Shown here: piece by piece, positions 45,194 to 53,020 of the stretch
How positions within the stretch are numbered: position 1 is the first letter of the stretch
How the letters are laid out: every line of letters starts with the position of its first letter
Assembly: GCA_023459215.1 (NCBI GenBank)
Contig: JAEWVF010000071.1
Span: 1-64,000 of the forward strand
Origin: Chloroflexota bacterium
GTDB lineage: Bacteria > Chloroflexota > Anaerolineae > Anaerolineales > Villigracilaceae
DNA: 64,000 bases
Reading direction: 5' to 3'
Position numbers and translations under genes: made by a program
Notes under the pieces: generated by a model
Databases searched by the model: none
Seen by the model: only the letters and a program-made list of their open reading frames with translations
What the model was told of the DNA's origin: nothing

Positions 45194-47569
45194 CTACATC
45201 GATTGCCCCTTGCTGACCTGGCCCAAATCCACCTTGAAGGCTGAGCGCAGTCCGGGGATGGCCGCCAGCAGGACGATCAGCAGCACGGCGAGGCTTGCCA
45301 GGGGCAGCGAATGCGGATAATACAGCGCCACCAACCCGTAGAAATCCATGTCGACCGAGTGCGCCATCTGGAAGCCGACCTCGCGCCCGAGCGGGATTCC
45401 GAGCGCCACGCCCAGCACCGCCAGGATGAGAATCTCCGTCAGCACCGAGGTGATGATTTCGCGCCGGGTGATGCCCAGCGAACGCAAAATCGCCAGGTCG
45501 GCCTGCTGCTCCTGCAAACGGGCATTGACCGTGTTCAGGATGACCGCCAGGGTCAGCAGCGCGCCAAAAGCGGCAAAAGCCCACGAGTTGATCCGCCAAA
45601 ACGACAGGTAGTTGTTGACATCGCGCACATAGGCCGGGTAATCCTCCACTGCCACCACGCCGGGGATTTTCGCCAGGTCATCGCGGGCGGCGGCCAGTTG
45701 GCCCGCTTCCACCCGCGCAAAAACAACATTACTGACCGAATTGCCGCTCACCCATTCATTGAACAGGCTGCGCGGCACAAAAACCGGGCTGCCAAAGGTC
45801 TGTGAAACAATCCCCAGCACCGTGGCTCGTTTGGTTTCATCGTCCACGGTCAGCGAGAGGAAGTCGCCCACTTCTGCGCCCAGCACCCGCGCCAGGTTGT
45901 GACCGATCCAGACGCCCTCCGCGCTGGAAAAGGCGGGCGCGCCCTCCAATGTGGTCAGCGTAATGTAGGGGTCGTTCTCATCCAGCACAAAGGCCAGGGT
46001 GTCGAAGGTTTTCGTCGCGCTGCGGGCCGTCACCAGCCCCAGGAGCGCTGCCTGGGCCGAGGCAACCCCCTGCGCATTCCCGGCGCGCCGTTCCAGGCTG
46101 CGGGCGGAGATTGGCTGGCCGATCAGCATCCGCAGGTCGTAGCGGTTCGAGCCAAAGTAGTCGCTGAAACTGAAATCCATCGAATCGACCAGGCCGAGCG
46201 CCGCGACCACCATCACCGTGCCCATCATCACGCCCAGGGATGTGGCGAGCGAGCGTCCCGGCGAGCGCAGGATGTTGCGCAGGGTCTGGCGCAGGAAGAG
46301 CGGCAGGAAACCCAGCGACAGGCGGCTGACCGCGCTCGGCGTGCGCGGCGTGGGCGGACGCAGGGCGATGCCCGGCGGCGTGCCGGATTCGGCCCAGGCC
46401 GGGTAAGCCCCGGCCAGCGTGGTGCCAATCACCACAATCCCAAAACCGAGCAGGATGAACGGGATTTGCGGTGTGTTGGCAAAACCGGGCAGGTAGCCGC
46501 CTGCAATCGCATCGACAAAGGGCAGGATGGTGATAAACGAGGCAAAATAGCCCAGCACGCTGCCCACCAGCCCGCCCGAAACGCCAATCAGCAGGCCAAA
46601 GGCCAGGTAATGGGCCACCAGTTCGGGGCGCGAAACGCCCAGGGCGCGCAGGGTGCCAATGCGCTGGCGCTCCGAGCCGACAAACTGCCCGAGCAGGATA
46701 AACGTCACCACCAGCGCCACCACCAGGAACAGTCCCGAGAACATCGCCATGATCTGGAAGTTGCCGTTGATGTTGGCCTGCACCACCCCGCCTGAAGCGG
46801 TTTCCTCCCTTTCGCGCAGGATGAGATTATCCTGGCGCTCGAGGGTTTGCTCCAATTCGGTTTTGACCCTGGCCCGAAGGGCGCTCGAATCGATGGCGGA
46901 ACTGACCCCGAGGCTGATGACCACGTCATTGATCATCCCATCCACCCCAAGCATGCCCGCCAGCGTTTCATAGCGCACCCAGCCGACCCCAAACGCCGAG
47001 GGCGCCGGAAAGGGCGACTCGCGGCTGCTGCCGGATACCAGGTACTCGGGGTTGAACGCCAACCCGGCCACCTTGAACTTGTGCTTTTCGCCGTTCATCC
47101 AGAGTGTGAGCGTGTCGCCGGGACGCAGGCCGTGGTAATCGGCAAAACGCTTGAGCAGCAGGATTTCGTCATTTTCGCGCAGGTTCCGCCCCTCGGGGAT
47201 GTCGTTGAAATTGACAGTGGGCTGCCCATCATCGGGGACGGTCACCAGGCGCAGGGTGGTCAGGGATTTGCGATCAGGGTCGAGTTGAATGCCGCTGTCC
47301 ACCACCAGCCGCCCCTCGGCGGCGGTCACGCCATCTATCTTCCGAATCTGATCCAAAATCGAATCCGAATCCGGGTCGAAAGTGGCCTGGAAATCCATGT
47401 AATGCAGCTGATCGTAAGTGGCATAAACCGAGGCCAGCACGCTTTTGCCCGCCGGGTAGAACGCGCCGTAAAAGGTCGCGCCCATGGCGACCACGACCCA
47501 CACCGCCAGGAAACGCCCGCGGTGCATTCTCAAATCGCCAAAAATCTTGCGTTGCATGATTTTGAGCAT
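45194..47569 (-). CDS. ABC exporter permease with duplicated FtsX/MacB domains (exporter 2)
   Basis: A 791-residue permease with the same plan as exporter 1: anchor helix (about 18-40), MacB-type external domain, three helices (270-400), second anchor (about 440-460), second external domain and three terminal helices (680-780). Segments such as QFVGSERQRIGTLRALGVSRPELVAHY and EQQADLAILRSLGITRREII are family hallmarks. Its ATPase gene lies upstream in the same direction, 156 bases away, with a repeat between. No adaptor gene is present. Confidence 0.92.
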   Translation of the reverse strand: MLKIMQRKIFGDLRMHRGRFLAVWVVVAMGATFYGAFYPAGKSVLASVYATYDQLHYMDFQATFDPDSDSILDQIRKIDGVTAAEGRLVVDSGIQLDPDRKSLTTLRLVTVPDDGQPTVNFNDIPEGRNLRENDEILLLKRFADYHGLRPGDTLTLWMNGEKHKFKVAGLAFNPEYLVSGSSRESPFPAPSAFGVGWVRYETLAGMLGVDGMINDVVISLGVSSAIDSSALRARVKTELEQTLERQDNLILREREETASGGVVQANINGNFQIMAMFSGLFLVVALVVTFILLGQFVGSERQRIGTLRALGVSRPELVAHYLAFGLLIGVSGGLVGSVLGYFASFITILPFVDAIAGGYLPGFANTPQIPFILLGFGIVVIGTTLAGAYPAWAESGTPPGIALRPPTPRTPSAVSRLSLGFLPLFLRQTLRNILRSPGRSLATSLGVMMGTVMVVAALGLVDSMDFSFSDYFGSNRYDLRMLIGQPISARSLERRAGNAQGVASAQAALLGLVTARSATKTFDTLAFVLDENDPYITLTTLEGAPAFSSAEGVWIGHNLARVLGAEVGDFLSLTVDDETKRATVLGIVSQTFGSPVFVPRSLFNEWVSGNSVSNVVFARVEAGQLAAARDDLAKIPGVVAVEDYPAYVRDVNNYLSFWRINSWAFAAFGALLTLAVILNTVNARLQEQQADLAILRSLGITRREIITSVLTEILILAVLGVALGIPLGREVGFQMAHSVDMDFYGLVALYYPHSLPLASLAVLLIVLLAAIPGLRSAFKVDLGQVSKGQSM

Positions 47570-47603
47570 GGGTTACCCACGCCTTTCTTGAAACTCGGTG
47601 GGC

Positions 47604-47673
47604 GAACTGCGAAGTGCGCCAAGAACGCCAAGAAAATCAAAAAACTTTGCGCCCTTTGCGGTCTTTGCGGTTC
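47604..47673. repeat. Inverted repeat, GCGCCAAGAACGCCAAG family
   Basis: GAACTGCGAAGTGCGCCAAG (from 47604) pairs with CTTTGCGCCCTTTGCGG and the bases to 47673. It resembles 49262-49327. It lies between the ATPase and permease genes of exporter 2. Confidence 0.65.
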
Positions 47674-47725
47674 GCTTTTTACAACTTAAGCAGGTGCTTC
47701 CTGGCTTTTAAATAGCCCAGATGGC

Positions 47726-48427
47726 TCACCACGACAGCGCGCGCGGCGCGAGGGGGTTGGGATTGGTTTCGACTTTGTGTACCGCGCCGTTGCTGACATG
47801 CACCACCCGGTCGGCGATTTGGGCAATGGCGGCATTGTGCGTGACCAGCACGATGGTCTGGCCGGTTTCGCGGTTCAGGTTGTGCATCACTTCCAGTACA
47901 TCGATGCCGGTTTCGATATCCAGGCTGCCGGTGGGTTCATCGGCCAGCACCAGGGCCGGTTTCTTGGCCAGGGAGCGGGCAATCGCCACGCGTTGCTGCT
48001 GTCCGCCAGAGAGTTGGCCGGGGTAATGCTCGGCCCGGTCGCCGAGTTTGACCTTTTCGAGGATGGCCTGCGGGTCGTAGCCGTCTTTGGACATCTCAGC
48101 CGTAAGCGCGACATTCTCCAGCGCGGTCAATGTCGGCAGGAGATTGAAAAACTGAAAAACAAAGCCCACTTTGCGGCGGCGGTAATCCGTCAGTGTGTCC
48201 TCGTTCATCTGGTTGACTGCCTCGCCGCCAACAACGATTTCGCCGCTGTCGGCATGTTCCAGCCCGCCGAGGATGTTCAGGAAGGTGGTTTTGCCCGAGC
48301 CGCTCGGGCCAAGCACCACCACGAATTCGCCCTGCTCGATTTCCACGGTCAGGTTGTTGAGGGCGTGGATGGTGTTGCCGCCCATGCGATACGATTTGCA
48401 AACGTTTTTGAGGAGGATGTGGCTCAT
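47726..48427 (-). CDS. ABC transporter ATPase, MacB/LolD type (exporter 2)
   Basis: A 233-residue nucleotide-binding protein. Walker A is GPSGSGKTT, the Q-loop FQFFNLLPTLTALENV, the signature LSGGQQQRVAIARSL, and Walker B LVLADEPTGSLD. The start at 48427 is preceded by AGGAG. An in-frame start eight codons earlier overlaps that site. It serves the exporter 2 permease. Confidence 0.93.
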   Translation of the reverse strand: MSHILLKNVCKSYRMGGNTIHALNNLTVEIEQGEFVVVLGPSGSGKTTFLNILGGLEHADSGEIVVGGEAVNQMNEDTLTDYRRRKVGFVFQFFNLLPTLTALENVALTAEMSKDGYDPQAILEKVKLGDRAEHYPGQLSGGQQQRVAIARSLAKKPALVLADEPTGSLDIETGIDVLEVMHNLNRETGQTIVLVTHNAAIAQIADRVVHVSNGAVHKVETNPNPLAPRALSW

Positions 48428-48527
48428 GGTGGAGCTCCTGCAAGAATCCAAAATAAGTCTTGATGTAATTTCAGTAAATCACAGATTCAATATGTCATGG
48501 GTGCAACTCTCAAAATGCAACCCAGTC

Positions 48528-48592
48528 TGTCATTTCGAAATCTTGCCTGTTAGGGTGCAGATTTCTCCTTGCTGACGCTCGTCGAAATGACA
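48528..48592. repeat. Inverted repeat, TGTCATTTCGA family, copy 1
   Basis: TGTCATTTCGA (48528-48538) and its exact complement TCGAAATGACA (48582-48592) bound a 65-base element. Copies occur at 52910-53002 and 54907-54973. Confidence 0.8.
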
Positions 48593-48606
48593 AATCAACC
48601 AACGCG

Positions 48607-49218
48607 CTACATTTTTATCCATATAGCGGGTCTTACTCCACCTTCATTGCTTTTTGTAATGCGGTGAAGCGTATTGAATGACGTTTTTGATACGCCATTT
48701 CCCTGGATTCCAATATTTCCATCCCCATGGATATAAACAGCCACTTTATTATTCTTGCCAGGGGTTCGTGTCCACCACCACCAACGCGAATGATTGAAAA
48801 GTGCAGTTCTATTTATATTATTATCGTCTTTACGATCAAACCAATATCTTTGATTTGGTTTTGGATGATCAAGCAATCTGCTGCTATCCCCAAAGTACAA
48901 CCTAACAACTTCATCCAAGGATAGTAAAAAAACGCTATCAACGGTATCAGATCCACCAGAGCTTCCATACCAGGGATTACCTGCATTGATATTACTTGTG
49001 GTTAAAATTCTTTCCTTGTCTGATGAACTGAATCTTTCAAGAAAACCATTATTCAGATAATGTCTAATTTCTGAATGCTCCCAGGTAATGGGTTCCTTTT
49101 TATCATGATAGTCACGTTGTTCGATAATCTGATCAGAAATGAGCAACGCTTTTTTTTCTTTGATATCCAGAACTTTCCATTGATAATCGCCAAAAGCTAC
49201 TATGTTTCCAACATTCAT
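48607..49218 (-). CDS. DUF6273-like protein
   Basis: A 203-residue A/T-rich protein resembling DUF6273 domains, found in surface or phage-associated bacterial proteins: WKVLDIKEKKALLISDQII, ITWEHSEIRHYLNNGFLERF, VFLLSLDEVVRLYF and the Trp-rich WWWWTRTPG. There is no signal peptide in the chosen frame. The start at 49218 gives the natural domain boundary. A longer frame to 49350 enters a repeat. The function is unknown and the gene is probably acquired. Confidence 0.65.
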   Translation of the reverse strand: MNVGNIVAFGDYQWKVLDIKEKKALLISDQIIEQRDYHDKKEPITWEHSEIRHYLNNGFLERFSSSDKERILTTSNINAGNPWYGSSGGSDTVDSVFLLSLDEVVRLYFGDSSRLLDHPKPNQRYWFDRKDDNNINRTALFNHSRWWWWTRTPGKNNKVAVYIHGDGNIGIQGNGVSKTSFNTLHRITKSNEGGVRPAIWIKM

Positions 49219-49261
49219 TTTGCTAATCCCTAACCCGGACAAGCCGAAAGAGAAAACCCTA

Positions 49262-49327
49262 ACCACGAAGGTCACGAAGGAAAACCTTAAAAGCTCTTCC
49301 TTTGTGTTACTTTGTGCCCTTTGTGGT
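49262..49327. repeat. Inverted repeat, ACCACGAAGG family
   Basis: ACCACGAAGGTCACGAAGG (49262-49280) pairs with CCTTTGTG...CCCTTTGTGGT (49299-49327), with G-T pairing. It is related in form to 47604-47673. Confidence 0.7.
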
Positions 49328-49440
49328 AAATTTCCTTGCTTTTTGTGCAAGCATTTAACTTCTTGACTTTGGAGTTCGTTTTTACGAGTCTGGCAAAGCA
49401 GGAATCTTGGCTCAATGGGCGCTTAAAAACCAAAATCTGG

Positions 49441-49534
49441 ACACGGATTACGCGGATTGGACGGACTGCCCTACGGGCGCGCGGGTTTTTTAAGAAAAAT
49501 CCGTGAGATTCCGCGTAATCCGTGCAATCCGTGT
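49441..49534. repeat. Inverted repeat, ACACGGATTAC family, copy 2
   Basis: The left arm starts ACACGGATTACGCGGATTGG at 49441. The right arm 49501-49534 ends GCGTAATCCGTGCAATCCGTGT. It matches the element at 18301-18393 in arm sequence but not in its centre. Confidence 0.75.
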
Positions 49535-49602
49535 ACCAAAAGGTCTTAACCCAAATTGAACTCTAAACTCAAGTAACTTCTAAGTTCTTAATATCGGCGT
49601 CT

Positions 49603-50766
49603 TTAGCGATTTCCTTTGGCCCGGTTATGGGTCTTGCACAGCATTTGACAATTCGCAATCTCTGTTGCGCCGCCTTTGCTCCAGGCTGCCACGTGGTCGG
49701 CGTCCATTTCGGCCAGTTTCCAGATTTTGCGCTGGTTGGCGTCATGTCCCAGGGCGCACAGCGGACAGTTGGATGCGCCGCTGGCTTCGGCTTGGGCGGT
49801 TTGGGCGGCGTAAACGCTTTTCTTGGCTGCCTCGTCAAAGACGCGCACATCCAATAGCTTTGTATCGCTTGAACCGCCCAGGATGTACTCGAAAATGCCC
49901 TTGCGGTTTTTGACATACGGATCGCCGTAAAGTTTTTTCAGTTCCTGCGAAACCCTGGCCGGGTTATAGGCGGTGTGGTGATAGGTTTCGTACAGCCGCC
50001 CCCACTCCAGGCCGCGCATTTCGCTTTCGACATCGTTAAAGACGGTGGAAACCCAATCAATGACGCTGTTGAAATAGGCTTTTAACTCGCCGATGTTTTT
50101 ATCGTGGCGGTGGCGGCTCATGTAATCGTCAATCTTGCCCTGGCTGACCCAATCGAGAGCGCGTTCCAGAAAATCCTGCCGGTTGGCGCTGCCTGAGATA
50201 TACGCGCTCCATTTTTGGATGTTGGCGTTCTGGCTGTTGCTAAACTCGGACTTGGCGAGCGTGACAAACGGCCCGGAATAAACGGCGTTCAAGATTTCCT
50301 GCGGGTTGACCGGCACGCCGTAAATGTTGATGGTTCTAAACCAGTCCTTGATCTCAGTTTCTGCGCCTTCGCACTCGTAAATCAGCAGTTTCGTTTCCAG
50401 GATTTTGGCGCGTTTGTCTGCTGCCAGCCCATCGAAGTATTGCTGCATCCCGTTTTCGTCTTTGATTGCAAACTTGTTGGTCACAAAGCGTCCAAAACTG
50501 GTGATGCGCTGCTGCCCGTCCAGGACTTCCAGAACCTCCTCGCTGACTTTGTTGAAATAGATCAAGCCCAGCGGATAGCCCTTCAGGATGGAGTCAATCA
50601 CGGCCACATCCCTTTTGCCGTCGGCGTAGATGTAGTTGCGCTGGTACTCGGGCTGGATGGTCAGTTTGCCAGACAAGCCGAACAGGCCCTTGCCTTCGAG
50701 TTCGTTATAAACAAAACCCTCGCAAATATCTTTGACGGTGATCTCGGTTTTCAAGGTTGTTTTCAT
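49603..50766 (-). CDS. DUF262 protein with C-terminal HNH nuclease domain
   Basis: A 387-residue protein of the GmrSD-like DUF262 group. The N-terminal ParB/DUF262 part has YQRNY (41-45) and VLDGQQRITSF (81-91), the NTP-binding or nicking motif. The C-terminal ~60 residues form an HNH module: CPLC, then MDADHVAAWSKGG, and NCQMLCKTHNRAKGNR. It is likely a DNA endonuclease. Its start overlaps the stop of the methylase gene by four bases (50763-50766), so the two act as one unit, perhaps restriction and modification. Confidence 0.88.
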   Translation of the reverse strand: MKTTLKTEITVKDICEGFVYNELEGKGLFGLSGKLTIQPEYQRNYIYADGKRDVAVIDSILKGYPLGLIYFNKVSEEVLEVLDGQQRITSFGRFVTNKFAIKDENGMQQYFDGLAADKRAKILETKLLIYECEGAETEIKDWFRTINIYGVPVNPQEILNAVYSGPFVTLAKSEFSNSQNANIQKWSAYISGSANRQDFLERALDWVSQGKIDDYMSRHRHDKNIGELKAYFNSVIDWVSTVFNDVESEMRGLEWGRLYETYHHTAYNPARVSQELKKLYGDPYVKNRKGIFEYILGGSSDTKLLDVRVFDEAAKKSVYAAQTAQAEASGASNCPLCALGHDANQRKIWKLAEMDADHVAAWSKGGATEIANCQMLCKTHNRAKGNR

Positions 50767-51893
50767 GTTGTTCTTTTCCTGATTAAAAGACGCGCATAGG
50801 TGGCTTTATACTCGTTGCCAATCTTGATTACACCGCGCCGGTTCAAATCCCCATAGTTTGGCATATCCTGTTCGGTATATTGCTTAATTTTTATCCCTGA
50901 ATTGTCATCCCTGTCTGTTATTCCCAAAATTTCAAATTGTTCAGGGCTGTATTTATCGAGAAAACTGATTGGTACGCCCATTGCCCCATCATAGTCACTT
51001 GGAATGGCATCGGTAAACGGGACTTCGATGGCGTCGTAATTGTCATAGCGCTCATAGGCTGGTTTGCCCTTGATTTCCTTGTGCTTGCTGTATTTCAAGT
51101 TGTCCGCCATTGTCATCAACGGCAAGGGTTGGTGACGCCTGCCGTGATCGATGTTTGTAAACCAACGAACCCCTTTTATGCGTAAAAATTTTCTACCGTT
51201 TTCGTCTATTCTCCAGCCCGCCGCATTGATTGGATAACTATCAGGTACTTGAAATTCACGGTCGCCGCTGCTAATAGTTGGGCCAAGCCACACTTTGTTC
51301 TCTTCCAGCAATGGAAAAACTTCTTTATAGGTTATGGCGTTCATATTACCGATAATGGAAAACTGTTTCTTTGCATCCATAATCCACGCCAAAAACTCAC
51401 GAAAGAGCGAGAAAGGCGGGTTGGTAATGATAACGTCGGCTTCGTCGCGCAAGGCTTTGATCTCGGCGCTCCTGAAATCGCCGTCGCCGGCCAGGTAATG
51501 CCATTCCAGGTCGTCCACATTGACCTTACGGTCGCCGGTTTTGTCATGGGTCAGGCTGAAAATCTTGCCGTTTTTGACGGTTTTAACTTCGTCGAAATAG
51601 GGCGCGCGGGTTTCAAAGAGCGTCGGCTGGTAGCCGCTTTTATATTTTTTGCTCTCCACCGCATAACTGGTGCTGATCAGTTTTTTCAGCCCAAAGCGCT
51701 CGAAGTTCTGGGCAAAATACTTGGTGAAATTGCTCCACTCCGGGTCGTCACAGGGCAGCAAGAGCGTCTTGCCTCGAAACACATCCGGGTTGAACTCCAA
51801 ATAGGCCGATATTTCTTTTTCAATATCGGCATACTGGGTGTAGAACTCGTCGTTTTTTGCCCGTTGGGCTTCGGTGAGGTTGCTATTTGGCAT
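50763..51893 (-). CDS. EcoRI-family adenine-specific DNA methyltransferase
   Basis: A 376-residue methylase of the M.EcoRI family, which methylates N6 of adenine. The opening block LLPCDDPEWSNFTKYF (46-61) holds the SAM-site variant. The catalytic motif is NPPF (158-161), in VIITNPPFSLFREFL. The C-terminal half (YKEVFPLLEENKVWLG, then INAAGWRIDENG) also fits the family. The start at 51893 gives the typical MPNSNLTEAQRAKNDEFYTQ opening. Specificity is unknown. No EcoRI-like restriction gene is adjacent; a DUF262-HNH gene takes that place. Confidence 0.9.
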   Translation of the reverse strand: MPNSNLTEAQRAKNDEFYTQYADIEKEISAYLEFNPDVFRGKTLLLPCDDPEWSNFTKYFAQNFERFGLKKLISTSYAVESKKYKSGYQPTLFETRAPYFDEVKTVKNGKIFSLTHDKTGDRKVNVDDLEWHYLAGDGDFRSAEIKALRDEADVIITNPPFSLFREFLAWIMDAKKQFSIIGNMNAITYKEVFPLLEENKVWLGPTISSGDREFQVPDSYPINAAGWRIDENGRKFLRIKGVRWFTNIDHGRRHQPLPLMTMADNLKYSKHKEIKGKPAYERYDNYDAIEVPFTDAIPSDYDGAMGVPISFLDKYSPEQFEILGITDRDDNSGIKIKQYTEQDMPNYGDLNRRGVIKIGNEYKATYARLLIRKRTT

Positions 51894-52080
51894 ACATGTT
51901 CCAGTCAGGATGATATTTGATGAGTTAAGGGGCGGGCTAAGGGCAGGCGTACTTATCAGCGTCGAAACCTTCACTTAGACAAGATGCCTGGCAGTTTTTA
52001 GCCATAAGAAACGCTGGCTTTTTCAATGAGTACGAGCAATAAATCTGCATAAAAAAGATTGAGTTGAAAACATACAAACT

Positions 52081-52659
52081 TTAGGGATACGCAAATTTCA
52101 TTATATATCCATCATCTAGAGGAAAAATTGCTATATTCGCTCCTGTATGAAGCCAATTCTGCTGGTCAATTTCGCCTGCCAAACTCATCCACATATTTGG
52201 TATTTGAATAAGTTTAATCGAATATAGAACGACACGCATAAGGTCACTTTTTGGCACTAGCGGCAGATATGGAGTGCGTTCATCGTAGTAAATTTTGTCA
52301 ATCTTATAACCATCTATTCTGCACCAGTCAGGGGCTTGTGGAGCATTGAAATATTCCAAATGGAAACCCATAAGTTTTTCAGCGATTTCATCATCACTTA
52401 AACCTTGTGCATCAGAAAAAGATAATTTCACTGACGGGTATTGACAATATTTTCTTTCGACATTTTTATCATTAAAGGGTAGTTGAAATTCTGTAGGAGT
52501 TGCCAGACTTTGTACAGACTCAATTGTTGAAGTTGGCGGAACAGAAGTCGAAGTGGATAGCGGAACGATTGTTTTTATTGGAGCAACTTCGGTTGCCGGC
52601 ACACATGAAGCCAAAATAATCCCAATAAGCGCAACAATCACGAACATTTTTGTTTTCAT
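52081..52659 (-). CDS. Predicted lipoprotein of unknown function
   Basis: A 192-residue secreted protein. The lipoprotein signal ends ILASC (about residues 15-19). A Ser/Thr/Pro-rich linker follows, then an unrecognised domain of about 140 residues with several conserved-looking aromatic and acidic residues (YCQYP, WCRIDGYKID). The start at 52659 is preceded by a weak GGGAT. A/T-rich, probably accessory. Confidence 0.65.
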   Translation of the reverse strand: MKTKMFVIVALIGIILASCVPATEVAPIKTIVPLSTSTSVPPTSTIESVQSLATPTEFQLPFNDKNVERKYCQYPSVKLSFSDAQGLSDDEIAEKLMGFHLEYFNAPQAPDWCRIDGYKIDKIYYDERTPYLPLVPKSDLMRVVLYSIKLIQIPNMWMSLAGEIDQQNWLHTGANIAIFPLDDGYIMKFAYP

Positions 52660-52852
52660 TAATCCCTGTGCTTTGCAAGCCATGGCTTATCTCTTTCAAA
52701 AACCATCCCCATTACTATACCAAAAATCCCAGGCCTAAATCATCTGATATTTGTCACCTTTTGTCGCTAACCGTTTAGGAGATGGATGCGATTCACAAAA
52801 TCCGGGGGATGGTAAAGCGCTTCGAATCGGGTATGCTATTTTGGCTAAATTG

Positions 52853-52890
52853 AAAATCCCCTCCCGTGATTATTTACAAGAGGGGATTTT
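52853..52890 (+). terminator. Rho-independent terminator without an annotated gene
   Basis: AAAATCCCCTC (52853-52863) pairs with GAGGGGATTTT (52880-52890), then GTTTTTT. It points to a short plus-strand transcript here, either a small RNA or a micro-ORF. Confidence 0.7.
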
Positions 52891-52909
52891 GTTTTTTATG
52901 GGCGTGATG

Positions 52910-53002
52910 TTTGTCATTTCGAAGGAGCCGCTCAGCGGCGACTGAGAAATCCTGCGTTCTGCGATAAAGATTTCTCGCCGCTATGCGGCTCGAAATGACA
53001 AA
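52910..53002. repeat. Inverted repeat, TGTCATTTCGA family, copy 2
   Basis: TGTCATTTCGA (52912-52922) and TCGAAATGACA (52990-53000) bound the element. The inner part contains CCGCTCAGCGG and GCCGCTATGCGGC palindromes. Confidence 0.8.
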
Positions 53003-53020
53003 CCACGCACCAATCATCAA

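Larger units (their letters stand above)
49219..49602. other. Intergenic stretch filled by two inverted repeats
   Basis: No gene is supported in these 384 bases. They hold the repeat at 49262-49327 and the repeat at 49441-49534, with A/T-rich sequence between them. Confidence 0.6.
52660..53020. other. Intergenic stretch with a terminator-bearing leader and a repeat
   Basis: No firm gene is seen in these 361 bases. A 23-codon frame (52782-52853) on the plus strand follows AGGAG and runs directly into a hairpin. It is too short to call. The TGTCATTTCGA repeat copy 2 fills the end near glmS. Confidence 0.5.
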
